Below, piece by piece: positions 45,697-54,491 of a stretch of DNA of 64,000 bases. The notes beneath the pieces were generated by a model, which worked only from the letters and a program-made list of their open reading frames with translations, did no database searches and was not told the DNA's origin. A program made the translations under genes and the position numbers. The DNA comes from Catenuloplanes niger (GTDB lineage Bacteria > Actinomycetota > Actinomycetes > Mycobacteriales > Micromonosporaceae), in contig NZ_JAVDYC010000001.1 in the NCBI RefSeq assembly GCF_031458255.1, forward strand, positions 4,659,001 to 4,723,000, written 5' to 3'. Numbering within the stretch: the stretch's first letter is position 1; every line of letters starts with the position of its first letter.

Positions 45697-46467
45697 GTGC
45701 GACGACTTGGCTGGTGGTTCGACGTCCTGATGCTGGCGGCGTTCGTGGGGCTGACCGCGCTGCTCGCCGCCGGCCACCTGTACGGCCTGGACTCCGCGAT
45801 CGCGAACTGGGCCGACGCGCACCGCCCGCCCGTCATGTACTGGATCGCGCTGATCGGCAACCAGCTCGGCCAGAGCGGCCACTTCGTGATCGCCTTCGGG
45901 GTGATCGCGCTGTGGCTGCTCTACCGCGACCGGGACGTCCGCCCGCTCATCCTGCTGGCGTTCACGTGGGTCCTGGCCGCTGTCGTGGTCGTCCCGCTCA
46001 AGGAGTTCGGCGGGCGGGACGCGCCCTCCTCGGAGCTGCCGAACAAGGTCGAGCTGTTCAACGAGGCGGCCGTCTACGACTGGTCGTACCCGTCCGGCCA
46101 CATGGTCAACACGTTCGTCTGGTTCTTCACCATGGTGCTGCTGCTGACCTGGCTCTTCGGCGAGCGCGCCCGCCGGTTCGAGCCGGTGATCCGGATCGCC
46201 CCGCCGGTCATCGTCTTCGTCACCACGATCTACCTGAGCTTCCACTGGCTGACCGACTCGATCGCCGGCCTGCTCATCGGCGTGGTGCTGGGCCGGGTGA
46301 TGGCCCGCATCCCGTGGCGGACGCTGCCGCTGCCGTCCTGGCTGCCGTTCACGGCCGCGCCGGTCGAGCCCGCGCCGCAGACCCTGTCGTTCTGGCGGCC
46401 GAGGTCAGCGGGCGCGGGAGGCGCGCAGCCGGCGCAGCCGGCCGACCAGGACCGGGTCGTGCGCTAG
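45697..46467 (+). CDS. PAP2-family membrane phosphatase
   Basis: A 256-residue integral membrane phosphatase with about six helices. Of the three PAP2 motifs, PSGH (WSYPSGHMVNT) and SxHWxTD (LSFHWLTDSIAG) are clear. Motif 1 is degenerate, KEFGGRDAP instead of K-x6-RP. Substrates in the family are lipid phosphates such as undecaprenyl pyrophosphate or phosphatidic acid. The C-terminal 40 residues are Pro/Ala-rich and cytosolic. Its last 63 bp overlap, antisense, the end of the DUF3263 gene. Confidence 0.88.
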   Translation: MRRLGWWFDVLMLAAFVGLTALLAAGHLYGLDSAIANWADAHRPPVMYWIALIGNQLGQSGHFVIAFGVIALWLLYRDRDVRPLILLAFTWVLAAVVVVPLKEFGGRDAPSSELPNKVELFNEAAVYDWSYPSGHMVNTFVWFFTMVLLLTWLFGERARRFEPVIRIAPPVIVFVTTIYLSFHWLTDSIAGLLIGVVLGRVMARIPWRTLPLPSWLPFTAAPVEPAPQTLSFWRPRSAGAGGAQPAQPADQDRVVR

Positions 46468-46698
46468 CGCCAGCGGATTGTCCAGCAGCCCGTTGAGCAA
46501 CTGGTAGTAGCGCGTCGAGGACAGCCCGAACTCGTCGCGGATCGCCTGCTCCTTGGCGCCCGCGTGCCGCCACCACCGCTTCTCGAACTCGAGGATGCGC
46601 ACCTCGCGCTCGACCAGGGCCGGCTCCTCCGGTGCGGCCCGCGGCGCCGGGAGCTCGGTCAGATCGGAATCGTCGTCCTCGATGTCCCCCACGCTCAT
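46405..46698 (-). CDS. DUF3263 family protein
   Basis: A 97-residue protein with an acidic N-terminus (SVGDIEDDDSDLTE). A helical helix-turn-helix-like core follows: LEFEKRWWRHAGAKEQAIRDEFGLSSTRYYQLLNGLLDN, the DUF3263 signature common in actinobacteria, then the basic tail LRRLRASRAR. Function is unknown; a DNA-binding role is inferred from the fold. The ATG at 46698 lies 7 nt after TAGGGT. The C-terminal 20 codons overlap the convergent PAP2 gene. Confidence 0.88.
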   Translation of the reverse strand: MSVGDIEDDDSDLTELPAPRAAPEEPALVEREVRILEFEKRWWRHAGAKEQAIRDEFGLSSTRYYQLLNGLLDNPLALAHDPVLVGRLRRLRASRAR

Positions 46699-46705
46699 GC
46701 TGCCC

Positions 46706-46711
46706 ACCCTA
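46706..46711 (-). promoter_or_regulatory. -10 box of leaderless promoter, DUF3263 gene
   Basis: TAGGGT on the minus strand, then 7 nt, then the ATG at 46698. Confidence 0.5.
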
Positions 46712-47090
46712 ACGAGCATCGCCCCAGCTCGCACCGTTTCGGACAGTGATCACCGCGGCAGGGCCCGGCGCCGCACCTGTGGCCATCCGATCCGGAAATT
46801 TCCGACTCCGCCGCCGCCTTCCCACCCGCCTCTGCTCTGCTCACCCGCGCTGCCGTCGGCCTGCTTTGCTCTGCTTACCTGCGCTGCCGCCGGCCCGCTT
46901 TGCTCTGCTTACCTGCGCTGCCGCCGGCCCGCTTCGCGCTACCCACCGCGCCGCCGCGCCACCGGTCCCGCTCTGCTGACGTGAGTCGCACGGCGTCGGC
47001 TTGGCCGAATTTGTCCGTGCGATGTGGTCGATATGTCCAGGTAAGCAGAGCAAACGCGGGTGGCGTGGAGAGGGTGACCGGCGGGCGCGC
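46712..47090. repeat. non-coding gap with 34-bp tandem repeat and an inverted copy of its core
   Basis: No gene is supported here. A 34-bp unit occurs at 46861-46894 and 46895-46928, with degenerate partial copies before (from about 46831) and after (to about 46940). Its core TTTGCTCTGCTTACCTG (46865-46881, 46899-46915) reappears inverted as CAGGTAAGCAGAGCAAA at 47038-47054. The copies could pair as a long stem or mark a small dispersed repeat family. Codon structure is poor in every frame. Confidence 0.75.
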
Positions 47091-47798
47091 TCAGTGATCG
47101 ATGGCGAGGCGGAGGCCGAGCGCGAGCAGCGCCGAGCCCATCAGCGTGTCCAGGCCGCGGCGGACCGCGCGGCGGTCGAGGAGGCGTTTCATGGCGCCGA
47201 CCACCAGCGTGACCGTGGTGAACCAGCCGGCGGTGACGGCGAAGGAGACGGCGGCGAGGACCAGGGTGTCGCCGGGGGTGGGGTGCTCCGGCAGGAACTG
47301 CGGCAGCAGCGCCAGGAAGAAGACCGCGACCTTGGGGTTGAAGACGTTGGTGAGCAGGCCGGCGCGGAACGCGGACCAGTGGCGGCGTTCCCAGGCGAGC
47401 AGCGACAGCCACGGCAGGCGGCGTCGGCGGTGGCGCGGGACGTCGAACGCGGCGGCGAGCCGGGCCAGGTCGTCGCGGGTGTCGGGCGGCAGGTCGCGGC
47501 GGGCGGAGATCGCGGTCCAGAGCGTGCGGAGGCCGACCAGGACCAGGTAGGCGGCGCCGGTCAGCTTCATCGACAGGTATGCGACGGGGGACGCGGCGAC
47601 CAGCGCGGCCACGCCGACGGCGGCGAGGAGCACCCAGCCGAGGATGCCGGTGGCGATGCCGACCGCGGTGGCGAAGCCGGCCCGGCGGCCGGAGGCGACG
47701 GCGTGGCGCAGGACGATCGCGAAGTCCGGGCCGGGGGACATCGTGCCGAGCGCCATCACTCCCGCGAAGGCGGCAAGGTGCGTAACGGTCAGATGCAT
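47091..47798 (-). CDS. LysE/RhtB family amino acid exporter
   Basis: A 235-residue membrane exporter with six predicted helices. The family motif GTMSPGPDFAIVLRHAVASGRRAG (residues 17-40) includes the SPGPD core, and GLLTNVFNPKVAVFFLALLPQF is the second LysE/RhtB hallmark. An Arg-rich cytoplasmic loop (VPRHRRRRLP) lies in the middle. Family members export basic amino acids, homoserine or threonine; the substrate here is unknown. The ATG follows TAACCT at the leaderless distance. It is a separate unit from the nagA operon, which ends 119 nt away. Confidence 0.9.
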   Translation of the reverse strand: MHLTVTHLAAFAGVMALGTMSPGPDFAIVLRHAVASGRRAGFATAVGIATGILGWVLLAAVGVAALVAASPVAYLSMKLTGAAYLVLVGLRTLWTAISARRDLPPDTRDDLARLAAAFDVPRHRRRRLPWLSLLAWERRHWSAFRAGLLTNVFNPKVAVFFLALLPQFLPEHPTPGDTLVLAAVSFAVTAGWFTTVTLVVGAMKRLLDRRAVRRGLDTLMGSALLALGLRLAIDH

Positions 47799-47806
47799 GA
47801 CCCGAG

Positions 47807-47812
47807 AGGTTA
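47807..47812 (-). promoter_or_regulatory. -10 box of leaderless promoter, LysE-family gene
   Basis: TAACCT on the minus strand, then 8 nt, then the ATG at 47798. Confidence 0.5.
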
Positions 47813-47916
47813 GACCCTCATAGACCGATTTATCGCTAAAAATCGCGACGAATTTCAGTATTCGGGAACGGCTATGTGCACGCTCACATCGCCGCACCGT
47901 ACCGAAGAGAAATGGA

Positions 47917-49020
47917 TTACTGGAAGACTCCGGCGCGAACAACGCCGGTGACCTGCAGGTCCTCGGAGAGCAGCACGAGGTCCGCGCGCAGGCCCGGCGT
48001 GATCGCGCCGAGCGTGCCGGAGAGGCCGACCGCGCGGGCCGGTGTCCACGATGCGGCCCGGGAAGCGTCCGCCACGGGAATTCCGGCGCCGACCGCCTGC
48101 CGGAGCGCGGCGTCCATGGTCAGCGTGCTGCCGGCAATCGACCCGTTCGCCGCGAGCCGCGCGACCCGGTCCGCCACCACCACGGAGAGGCCGCCCAGCT
48201 CGTAGGCGCCGTCCGGCATCCCGGCCGCCGCCATCGCGTCGGTGACCAGCGCGTATCCGCCACGCGCCGCACCGGCCACGAACGACAGCGTGCCGTCGTG
48301 CAGGTGCACGCCGTCCGCGACCACCTCGCAGATCACGCCGGGCGAGTCGAGCAGCGCGAGCACCGGGCCGGGTTCCCGGTGGTGCACCGGCCGCATGCCG
48401 TTGAACAGGTGCGTCGCGACCGTGGCACCGGCCGCGGCCGCGGCGCGGGTCACGTCGTACGGTGCGTCCGTGTGCCCGACCGCGGCCGCGACGCCGTGCG
48501 AGGCGAGCAGCGCGATCGCGTCGAGCGCGCCGGGCAGCTCGGGTGCGATCGTCATCATCCGGACCGCGCCGTCGCCGAGCGCGATCAGCGCGGCGAGCTC
48601 GTCGGTGTCCGGGTCGCGCAGGAAGTCCGGGTTCTGTGCGCCGCACCGCGCTCCGGACAGGTACGGCCCCTCGTAGTGCACGCCGCCCAGTACCCCCTCG
48701 CGGACCAGCGGCACGAACGCGGCGGTGGCGTCCCGCATCAGCGCGAACGGCGAACTGACCAGGCTCGCCAGCACCGTGGTGCTGCCGTGCCGCAGGTGGA
48801 ACGCGGCCGCGGCGCGGGCGGCGTCCGGGTCACCGGTGGTGAACGTGTGCCCGCCGCCGCCGTGGTTGTGGATGTCCACGAAGCCGGGCAGCACCCAGGC
48901 GGCCCGCTCGGCACCGTCGGCACGACCCTCACCGACCGACGCGATCAGCGGTCCGTCGATCGTGACGTGGCCGTCCTCGACGACTCCGTCGGGCGTGACG
49001 ATCCGGCCGGCGATCTGCAT
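47917..49020 (-). CDS. nagA: N-acetylglucosamine-6-phosphate deacetylase
   Basis: A 367-residue amidohydrolase that removes acetate from GlcNAc-6-phosphate to give glucosamine-6-phosphate. The metal motif GFVDIHNHGGGG (near residue 46) and HYEGPYLSGARCGAQNP are intact. VGHTDAPYD, THLFNGMRPVHHREPG and LVTDAMAAAGMPDG (catalytic Asp) complete the active site. It starts 2 nt after the stop of the ROK kinase gene as the last gene of the amino-sugar operon. Confidence 0.94.
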   Translation of the reverse strand: MQIAGRIVTPDGVVEDGHVTIDGPLIASVGEGRADGAERAAWVLPGFVDIHNHGGGGHTFTTGDPDAARAAAAFHLRHGSTTVLASLVSSPFALMRDATAAFVPLVREGVLGGVHYEGPYLSGARCGAQNPDFLRDPDTDELAALIALGDGAVRMMTIAPELPGALDAIALLASHGVAAAVGHTDAPYDVTRAAAAAGATVATHLFNGMRPVHHREPGPVLALLDSPGVICEVVADGVHLHDGTLSFVAGAARGGYALVTDAMAAAGMPDGAYELGGLSVVVADRVARLAANGSIAGSTLTMDAALRQAVGAGIPVADASRAASWTPARAVGLSGTLGAITPGLRADLVLLSEDLQVTGVVRAGVFQ

Positions 49021-49022
49021 GG

Positions 49023-49979
49023 TCACTCGTTCTCCACTGACGAATCGGAAGCGGCCAGCGCGTCGAGGCCGAGCAGGGCCGCGCCGCGCAGCCCGGCGGT
49101 GTCGCCGAGGCTGGCCTTCACCAGCCGGGGCATGCGGTGGAACGTGACGCGCGCGGCCAGCGCCTCGCGGAGCGGGCCGAGCAGCGCCTCGCCGGCCTCG
49201 CCGAGCCCGCCGCCGATCACGAAGACCTCCGTGTCGAGCAGCGCCTGCGCGGTGAGCAGCCCGTCCGCGAGCGCGTCCACGGTCTCCCGCCAGATCTCCC
49301 CGGCGGCGTCCTCGCCCGCGACCGCGCGCGTCACCACCTCGGCGGCGGTGATCTCGGCACCGGTGAGCGCGGCGTAGCGCCGGCCCACGGACGCGGCGCT
49401 GGCGATCGTCTCCAGGCAGCCGCGCTGGCCGCAGGCGCAGGCCGGGCCGCCGGGCCGGACCACGATGTGGCCCAGTTCGCCGGCGGCGCCGTGTGCGCCG
49501 CTGTTGGTGTGGCCGCCGCGCACGTGCGCGGCCGCGATGCCGGTGCCGATGCCCACGAAGATCACGTCGTCCGAGCCGTGGCCGGCGCCGAGCCGGGCCT
49601 CGGCCAGGCCGGCCGCGCGCATGTCGTGACCGAGCGCGGCCGGGATGCCCAGCCGGGCGGCGACCAGATCCCGCAGCGGTACGTCCCGGAAGCCCAGGTT
49701 CGCCGCGAAGACCGCGACGCCGCGGCCCTCGTCCACCACGCCCGGGATCGCCACCCCGGCCGCGACCGGCACCTGCCCCAGCCCGCGTGCCCGGTCGGCG
49801 AGCCCCGCCGCGACGTCGCAGATCGCGGCCGCGACCGCCGCGGGCCCGCGGGACGCGAGCGTGTCGTGTCGTTCGGTGTGCAGCACCGGGCCGTCGACCG
49901 CGACGACGCCGCACTTCATCCCGGTGCCGCCGATGTCCATCGCGACGACGACCGGGCCGGGACCGTTCGCTGAGCTCAC
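49023..49979 (-). CDS. ROK family sugar kinase
   Basis: A 318-residue ROK kinase. The N-terminal ATP motif is VVAMDIGGTGMKCGVV, the active-site segment is AALGHDMRAAGLAEARLG (catalytic Asp), and VGIGTGIAAA is present. The zinc motif CACGQRGCLETIASAAS completes the signature. Between an SIS protein gene and nagA, phosphorylation of N-acetylglucosamine (or another N-acetylhexosamine) is the most likely role, since NagA requires the 6-phosphate. The GTG start overlaps the SIS gene stop (GTGA). Confidence 0.88.
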   Translation of the reverse strand: MSSANGPGPVVVAMDIGGTGMKCGVVAVDGPVLHTERHDTLASRGPAAVAAAICDVAAGLADRARGLGQVPVAAGVAIPGVVDEGRGVAVFAANLGFRDVPLRDLVAARLGIPAALGHDMRAAGLAEARLGAGHGSDDVIFVGIGTGIAAAHVRGGHTNSGAHGAAGELGHIVVRPGGPACACGQRGCLETIASAASVGRRYAALTGAEITAAEVVTRAVAGEDAAGEIWRETVDALADGLLTAQALLDTEVFVIGGGLGEAGEALLGPLREALAARVTFHRMPRLVKASLGDTAGLRGAALLGLDALAASDSSVENE

Positions 49980-50902
49980 GTCAGGACGACCGAGCGGGTC
50001 AGGTTGCGCGGCGCGTCCGGGTCGAGACCGCGGGCGGCGGCGAGCGACACCGCGAAGCGCTGGGCCAGGATCAGGTCGGCCATCGGGTCGAGCGGCACCC
50101 GGCCGCCGTTCCAGCTGCCGAGCGCGGTGTGCCCGCAGTGGCCGCTGCTGTGCACGAACGTGGCGCCGGCCGCCGCGACCGACTCGTCCAGCCCGGCCGG
50201 GACCTCGCCGAACGCCCATACCACGCGGTGCGGCGCGGCGATCGCGATCGGGCCGTGCCGGTAGTCCATCGCCGGGTACGCCTCGGCCCAGAAGTTCGCG
50301 GCCTCGCGGCACTTGAGCGCGGCCTCCTGCGCCAGCCCGACGGTCCAGCCACGGCCGAGGAAGGTGATCTGCTCGGCCCGCGCCGGGTCGACCGGCAGCG
50401 GCGTGCGCACCGCGACCTCGGCGTCGGTGATCGCGTCGGCCAGGTCCTCGCCGAGGTGCGCGCGGAGCAGCGCGAGCGCGCTGGTGGCGAACCGGGTCTG
50501 CACGACCGAGCGCTCGTCCGCGAACGGCATCGCGACCATGTCCGTGGCGAGCCGCGCGGCGGGCGTGCCGGCGTCACCCACGATCACCGTGGTGGGGGTG
50601 CCGGTCAGCGCGGCGAGCAGGTCGACGACCTCGGTGGTGGTACCGGACCGGGTGATCGCGACCACCCGGTCGTACCGTCGGGAGATCGGGAACTCGGAGG
50701 ACTGGAACGCGTCCGTCTCGCCCAGGCCGGCCTGTTCCCGCAGCGTCGCGTAGGCCATGGCCATGAACCATGAGGTGCCGCAGCCGGTCACGGCCACCCG
50801 CTCGCCGGGCCGGCCGAGCACGTCGGCGTGCTCCGGGGCGAGGGCGGCGGCGGTGCGCCAGCAGTCGGGCTGACTGGCGAGTTCTTCGTCGACGAAGGCC
50901 AT
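49976..50902 (-). CDS. SIS-domain sugar-phosphate isomerase/deaminase
   Basis: A 308-residue protein with tandem SIS domains, like the isomerase half of GlmS and the AgaS/NagB-II group. The first domain has VTGCGTSWFMAMAYATLR and AITRSGTTTEVVDL (phosphosugar site); the second has FLGRGWTVGLAQEAALK and the conserved EAYPAMDYRHGP. No glutaminase domain is present, so it cannot make glucosamine-6-phosphate from glutamine. It is expected to deaminate/isomerise glucosamine- or galactosamine-6-phosphate. It would replace canonical NagB. GGAGGGG precedes the ATG. It heads the operon opposite the DeoR regulator. Confidence 0.88.
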   Translation of the reverse strand: MAFVDEELASQPDCWRTAAALAPEHADVLGRPGERVAVTGCGTSWFMAMAYATLREQAGLGETDAFQSSEFPISRRYDRVVAITRSGTTTEVVDLLAALTGTPTTVIVGDAGTPAARLATDMVAMPFADERSVVQTRFATSALALLRAHLGEDLADAITDAEVAVRTPLPVDPARAEQITFLGRGWTVGLAQEAALKCREAANFWAEAYPAMDYRHGPIAIAAPHRVVWAFGEVPAGLDESVAAAGATFVHSSGHCGHTALGSWNGGRVPLDPMADLILAQRFAVSLAAARGLDPDAPRNLTRSVVLT

Positions 50903-50959
50903 TCCAACACCCCTCCATGGAACCGGGACGGGCACGGGCCGTGCTGCGCAGAACGGCTC

Positions 50960-50975
50960 GTTTCATCGCTGTTTC
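50960..50975. promoter_or_regulatory. GTTTC direct repeat in SIS-DeoR divergent region
   Basis: GTTTC occurs at 50960-50964 and 50971-50975, 11 bp apart, so on the same DNA face. AgaR-type DeoR regulators bind TTTC-containing direct repeats, so this is a candidate operator. The support is short-motif only. Confidence 0.35.
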
Positions 50976-51119
50976 GCGCGCCATTGTGCTCAGATTCCGG
51001 GGTTGGCGGCAAGCATGAACAACTTCGCGCAGCACGGCGGTTTGCTTAGCGGTCCTTTCGAGCATTACTGTGCACCAAATCACTCAGCGTGTGCACGGTT
51101 GCGCGGGAGGAGGCCGGCG

Positions 51120-51905
51120 GTGGATCGGTATGTGCGCTGGAACGCGCTGCTGGAACTCCTCACGGACAGCGGCCGGGTCAGCGTGGAGGACGCCGCGGCG
51201 CACCTCAACGTGTCGCAGGCGACCATCCGGCGCGACTTCGACCAGCTCGCCCAGCAGCAGATGATCATCCGTACCCGGGGCGGTGCGGTGGCCAACGGCG
51301 TCTCCTACGACCTCCCGCTGCGCTACAAGACCGCGAAGCACTCGGCGGAGAAACAGCGCATCGGTGCCGCGGCCGCCGCGCTGGTCGCGCCCGGCCAGGT
51401 CGTCGGCCTCAACGGCGGCACCACCACGACCGAGGTCGCCCGGGCGCTGGCCGTCCGCCCCGACCTGAACACGAACGCCGAGGGCACCCAGCTCACCGTG
51501 GTGACGAACGCGCTCAACATCGCGAACGAGTTGCTGGTCCGCTCGCAGATGAAGATCGTCGTGGCCGGCGGCGTGGTCCGCCCGCAGTCGTTCGAACTGG
51601 TCGGCCCGCTCGGCGGCGCGCTGCTGCGCGAGGTCACGCTGGACCTCGTCCTGCTCGGCGTGAACGCGATCGACGTGAAGCTCGGCGCCGCCGCCCACCA
51701 CGAGGGCGAGGCCGCGATGAACTCCCTGATGGTCGGCCGCGCCAAACGCGTCGTGATCATCGCCGACTCGTCCAAGCTCGGCGGCCACGCCTTCGCCCGC
51801 ATCTGCCCGATCGACCGCGTCGAGACGCTGGTCACCGACTCCGGCGCGACCCCGTCCGTGATCGACGAGTTCGAGACCGCCGGCGTCCGCGTCATCACCG
51901 CCTGA
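51120..51905 (+). CDS. DeoR family transcriptional regulator
   Basis: A 261-residue DeoR/AgaR-like repressor. The N-terminal winged helix (RWNALLELLTDSGRVSVEDA to QATIRRDFDQLAQQQMIIRTRGGAV) is complete. The C-terminal DeoR sensor domain has GLNGGTTTTEVARAL, VTNALNIANELL, LLGVNAIDVKLG and VIIADSSKLG. These sensors respond to phosphosugars. It is divergent from the SIS-ROK-nagA operon and is the obvious candidate to control it. GTG 51120 is chosen because GGGAGGAGG lies 8 nt upstream; the frame is open further up without family sequence. The 161 bp after the gene carry no recognised element. Confidence 0.9.
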   Translation: MDRYVRWNALLELLTDSGRVSVEDAAAHLNVSQATIRRDFDQLAQQQMIIRTRGGAVANGVSYDLPLRYKTAKHSAEKQRIGAAAAALVAPGQVVGLNGGTTTTEVARALAVRPDLNTNAEGTQLTVVTNALNIANELLVRSQMKIVVAGGVVRPQSFELVGPLGGALLREVTLDLVLLGVNAIDVKLGAAAHHEGEAAMNSLMVGRAKRVVIIADSSKLGGHAFARICPIDRVETLVTDSGATPSVIDEFETAGVRVITA

Positions 51906-52066
51906 GACCCGCAAAAACCCTCAGAAGCGGATTTCCCGCTCCCGGCGTGGCCGCTGCCCGCATGCTCCCGCGGGCACCGGTCGTCGCCGGCGCTCCTCCC
52001 TGCCGGTGCCGGCGCGGTCCCCGAAACCGGGCCACCGGCCCGCACCGGAGAGCCGGCCGCGGTGGG

Positions 52067-54424
52067 TCAGCGGGAGCGGGACTCGGCGTAGGCGGCGAGG
52101 TGGGCGACCTGGGCCGGGTCGAGGGAGGGGCGGATCCGGTCGCGGGCCGACGCCACGTGGGCGGCGGTGACCGAGGTGGCGTCCAGGGACTCGCGCATGG
52201 CGGCGAGCGCGGCCTCCCGGATCAGCGCGGCACAGTCGGCGGCGGAGAAGTTCTCCAGCGCGGTGCCGAGCGCGGCCAGGTCGACGTCGTCGGCGAGCGG
52301 GACCGGCTTGGCGGCGGCGCGCAGGATCGCGGTGCGGGCCTCGGCGTCCGGCGGCGGGACGTAGACGATGCGCTCCAGCCGGCCGGGGCGCAGCAGCGCG
52401 GGATCGATCAGGTCGGGCCGGTTGGTGGCACCGATGACCACGACGTTGCGCAGCGACTCGACGCCGTCCAGCTCGGTGAGCAGCGCGGCGACCACCCGGT
52501 CGGTGGTGCCGCCGTCGCTTCCCTGGCCGCGGACCGGCGCGAGCGCGTCCACCTCGTCCAGGAACACCAGCGTGGGCGCGGCTTCCCGGGCCCGGCGGAA
52601 CAGCTCACGGACCGCGCGCTCGCTCTCGCCGACCCACTTGCTGAGCAGCTCCGCGCCCTTCACCGACAGCACGTTCGCCTTGCCGGAGCCGGCGACCGCC
52701 TTCACCAGGTACGTCTTCCCGCAGCCGGGCGGGCCGTAGAGCAGCACACCGCGCGGCGCCTGCACGCCGAGCCGGGCGAACGTGTCCGGGTAGGTCAGCG
52801 GCCACAGCACCGACTCGGTGAGCAGCTCCTTGACCTCGGCCATGTCGCCCACGTCGTCCAGCGTGACCCGGGCCAGCTCCAGCGTGGACTCGGCCATCGA
52901 CGTCGGCCGGACCACCTCCAGCGCGGCCGAGAAGTCCGCCATCGCGATCGTCGGCGTCTCCGGTGCGTCCGCCTTCTGCCGCAGCGCCGCGCGGACCGCG
53001 GCCTCCCGGGTCAGCGCCGCCAGGTCGGCGGCGACGAAGCCGGGCGTCCGGCCGGCCACGTCGTCCAGCAGGACGTCCTCGGCCAGCGGCATGCCCCGGG
53101 TGAGCACGTCAAGCTGTTCGCGGCGCAGCGCGGCGTCCGGCAGCGACACGCTGATCTGCACGGACAGCAGGTCGGGTGCGCGCAGCCCCGGGTCCAGCTC
53201 CTCGGGCCGGCTGCTGGTGCAGACCACGGCCGTACCCGCCTTGATCAGGCCCGTGACGACCTGCCGGAACACGGTCGCCAGCGGTCCGGCGTCGGCCCGC
53301 GGGACCAGAGCGTCCACGTCCGCGACCAGCAGCACGCCGGGCCGGTCCGAGCCGGTGAGTGCCTCGGCCGCGGCACGCAGCCGGCGGGCCGCGGCCTCGT
53401 TGCTGAGCGCGGCCAGCTCCGGTGCCCAGATCGCGGCCACGCGCGCGCCGACCGCGGCCGCGACGGACCGGACCAGCACGCCCTTGCCGGACCCGGCCGG
53501 GCCGGTGATCAGCACACCGAGCGAGACGGTCGCGCCCAGCCGGCCCAGCACCTCCCGGTGGTGGAAGCCGAGGTCGAGCAGCTCGCGCAGCTCGTGGGCC
53601 TGGGCCCGGAGACCCGGCAGGTCCTCGACCGGCGGCACCGACTCGCCGTTCGCCGCGTCCTCGACGATCTCCCCCTCGACCGGGTCCGCGGCCGGTGTCG
53701 CGTCCGCGCCGGCGGTCCGCCACGCGGCGGTGGCGGCGGTGCCGCCGGCGGCCGGCGCGACCGGGGACGCGGGCGAGGTGGCGGGCGACGGCGGGGCGGG
53801 CGCACGGCGTACCGCCGATGGTCTTGCGTGGAAGGTCTGGCCGTGGGTGGTGTGGCCGCCGGCCCAGGTGACCACGGTGTCCATGGTGACCAGCGCGCCG
53901 TCCGAGTCCGTCACGGACTCCACGCGCAGCAGCGTGGTCGTCCAGCCGAAGCCGACCGTGTTGGCCAGGCTGCGCCGCGCGGTCTGCACCAGGCTCTGCG
54001 TGGCGGCGTCCGGCAGCACGTCCTGCGGCAGCAGCGACACGTCGTCCCCGGCCGTGACCACCTTGCCGAGCAGCGCGAGCCTCAGCATGTCGGCCGAGAC
54101 CGCGACCACGATCTCCGGCGCGCCGGAGAGCACCACGCGGCGCGCGCCGGTCGTCGGGATCGGCGTGACCGTGATCTGCCCGCCCTCGCGCAGCCCGAGG
54201 TTGCCGAGCACCAGGTCGTCCGCGTAGAGGATCGCGCGGCTCGACGTCGGCTCGGCGAGCGCGACGATGCCCGCGGTGGTGCGCTGCCCGGACAGCCGGA
54301 CCGGGTCGCCCGGGTGCAGGCCGAGCGCGGCCAGCACCTCCGGGTGCAGTCGCACGATCCCCCGGCGCGCGTCCAGCGCGGCCGGTCGAAGCATCACGGT
54401 CAGCGTCAGCTCAGCATCGCCCAC
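52067..54424 (-). CDS. CDC48/p97-like AAA ATPase (double AAA)
   Basis: A 785-residue hexameric-type AAA protein. Residues 1-190 form the CDC48 N-terminal double-psi barrel ([26 protein letters not shown]), followed by a Pro/Ala linker to about 250. D1 has an atypical Walker A, GPAGSGKG (308-315, no Thr after Lys), and a Walker B reading LLVADVDAL without the catalytic Asp-Glu. D2 has canonical GPPGCGKT (564-571), [10 protein letters not shown] and the second region of homology [20 protein letters not shown]. Only D2 is expected to hydrolyse ATP well. Likely an unfoldase working with a protease or remodelling partner; no partner is adjacent. GTG 54424 lies 7 nt after TAGTGT. Confidence 0.9.
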   Translation of the reverse strand: MGDAELTLTVMLRPAALDARRGIVRLHPEVLAALGLHPGDPVRLSGQRTTAGIVALAEPTSSRAILYADDLVLGNLGLREGGQITVTPIPTTGARRVVLSGAPEIVVAVSADMLRLALLGKVVTAGDDVSLLPQDVLPDAATQSLVQTARRSLANTVGFGWTTTLLRVESVTDSDGALVTMDTVVTWAGGHTTHGQTFHARPSAVRRAPAPPSPATSPASPVAPAAGGTAATAAWRTAGADATPAADPVEGEIVEDAANGESVPPVEDLPGLRAQAHELRELLDLGFHHREVLGRLGATVSLGVLITGPAGSGKGVLVRSVAAAVGARVAAIWAPELAALSNEAAARRLRAAAEALTGSDRPGVLLVADVDALVPRADAGPLATVFRQVVTGLIKAGTAVVCTSSRPEELDPGLRAPDLLSVQISVSLPDAALRREQLDVLTRGMPLAEDVLLDDVAGRTPGFVAADLAALTREAAVRAALRQKADAPETPTIAMADFSAALEVVRPTSMAESTLELARVTLDDVGDMAEVKELLTESVLWPLTYPDTFARLGVQAPRGVLLYGPPGCGKTYLVKAVAGSGKANVLSVKGAELLSKWVGESERAVRELFRRAREAAPTLVFLDEVDALAPVRGQGSDGGTTDRVVAALLTELDGVESLRNVVVIGATNRPDLIDPALLRPGRLERIVYVPPPDAEARTAILRAAAKPVPLADDVDLAALGTALENFSAADCAALIREAALAAMRESLDATSVTAAHVASARDRIRPSLDPAQVAHLAAYAESRSR

Positions 54425-54431
54425 CCCAGCG

Positions 54432-54437
54432 ACACTA
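54432..54437 (-). promoter_or_regulatory. -10 box of leaderless promoter, CDC48-like gene
   Basis: TAGTGT on the minus strand, then 7 nt, then the GTG at 54424. The divergent -10 box at 54479-54484 is only 41 bp away, so the two promoters must share upstream DNA. Confidence 0.55.
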
Positions 54438-54478
54438 GCGTGATCACGCTTCACCGGGTCGGTTCAGCCGTTCCGCCG

Positions 54479-54484
54479 TAGGCT
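54479..54484 (+). promoter_or_regulatory. -10 box of leaderless promoter, hydrolase-ABC fusion gene
   Basis: TAGGCT, then 7 nt, then the ATG at 54492. Confidence 0.55.
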
Positions 54485-54491
54485 CGGCGCC

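Noticed and set aside
51973-52010. Terminator between DeoR and the CDC48-like gene
   Set aside because: An 8-bp stem with a 22-nt loop and no T tract is not distinguishable from chance in DNA this GC-rich.
51089-54481. 1130-residue plus-strand frame over the DeoR and CDC48-like genes
   Set aside because: It runs out of frame through DeoR and antisense to the AAA gene, with no domain and low-complexity composition.
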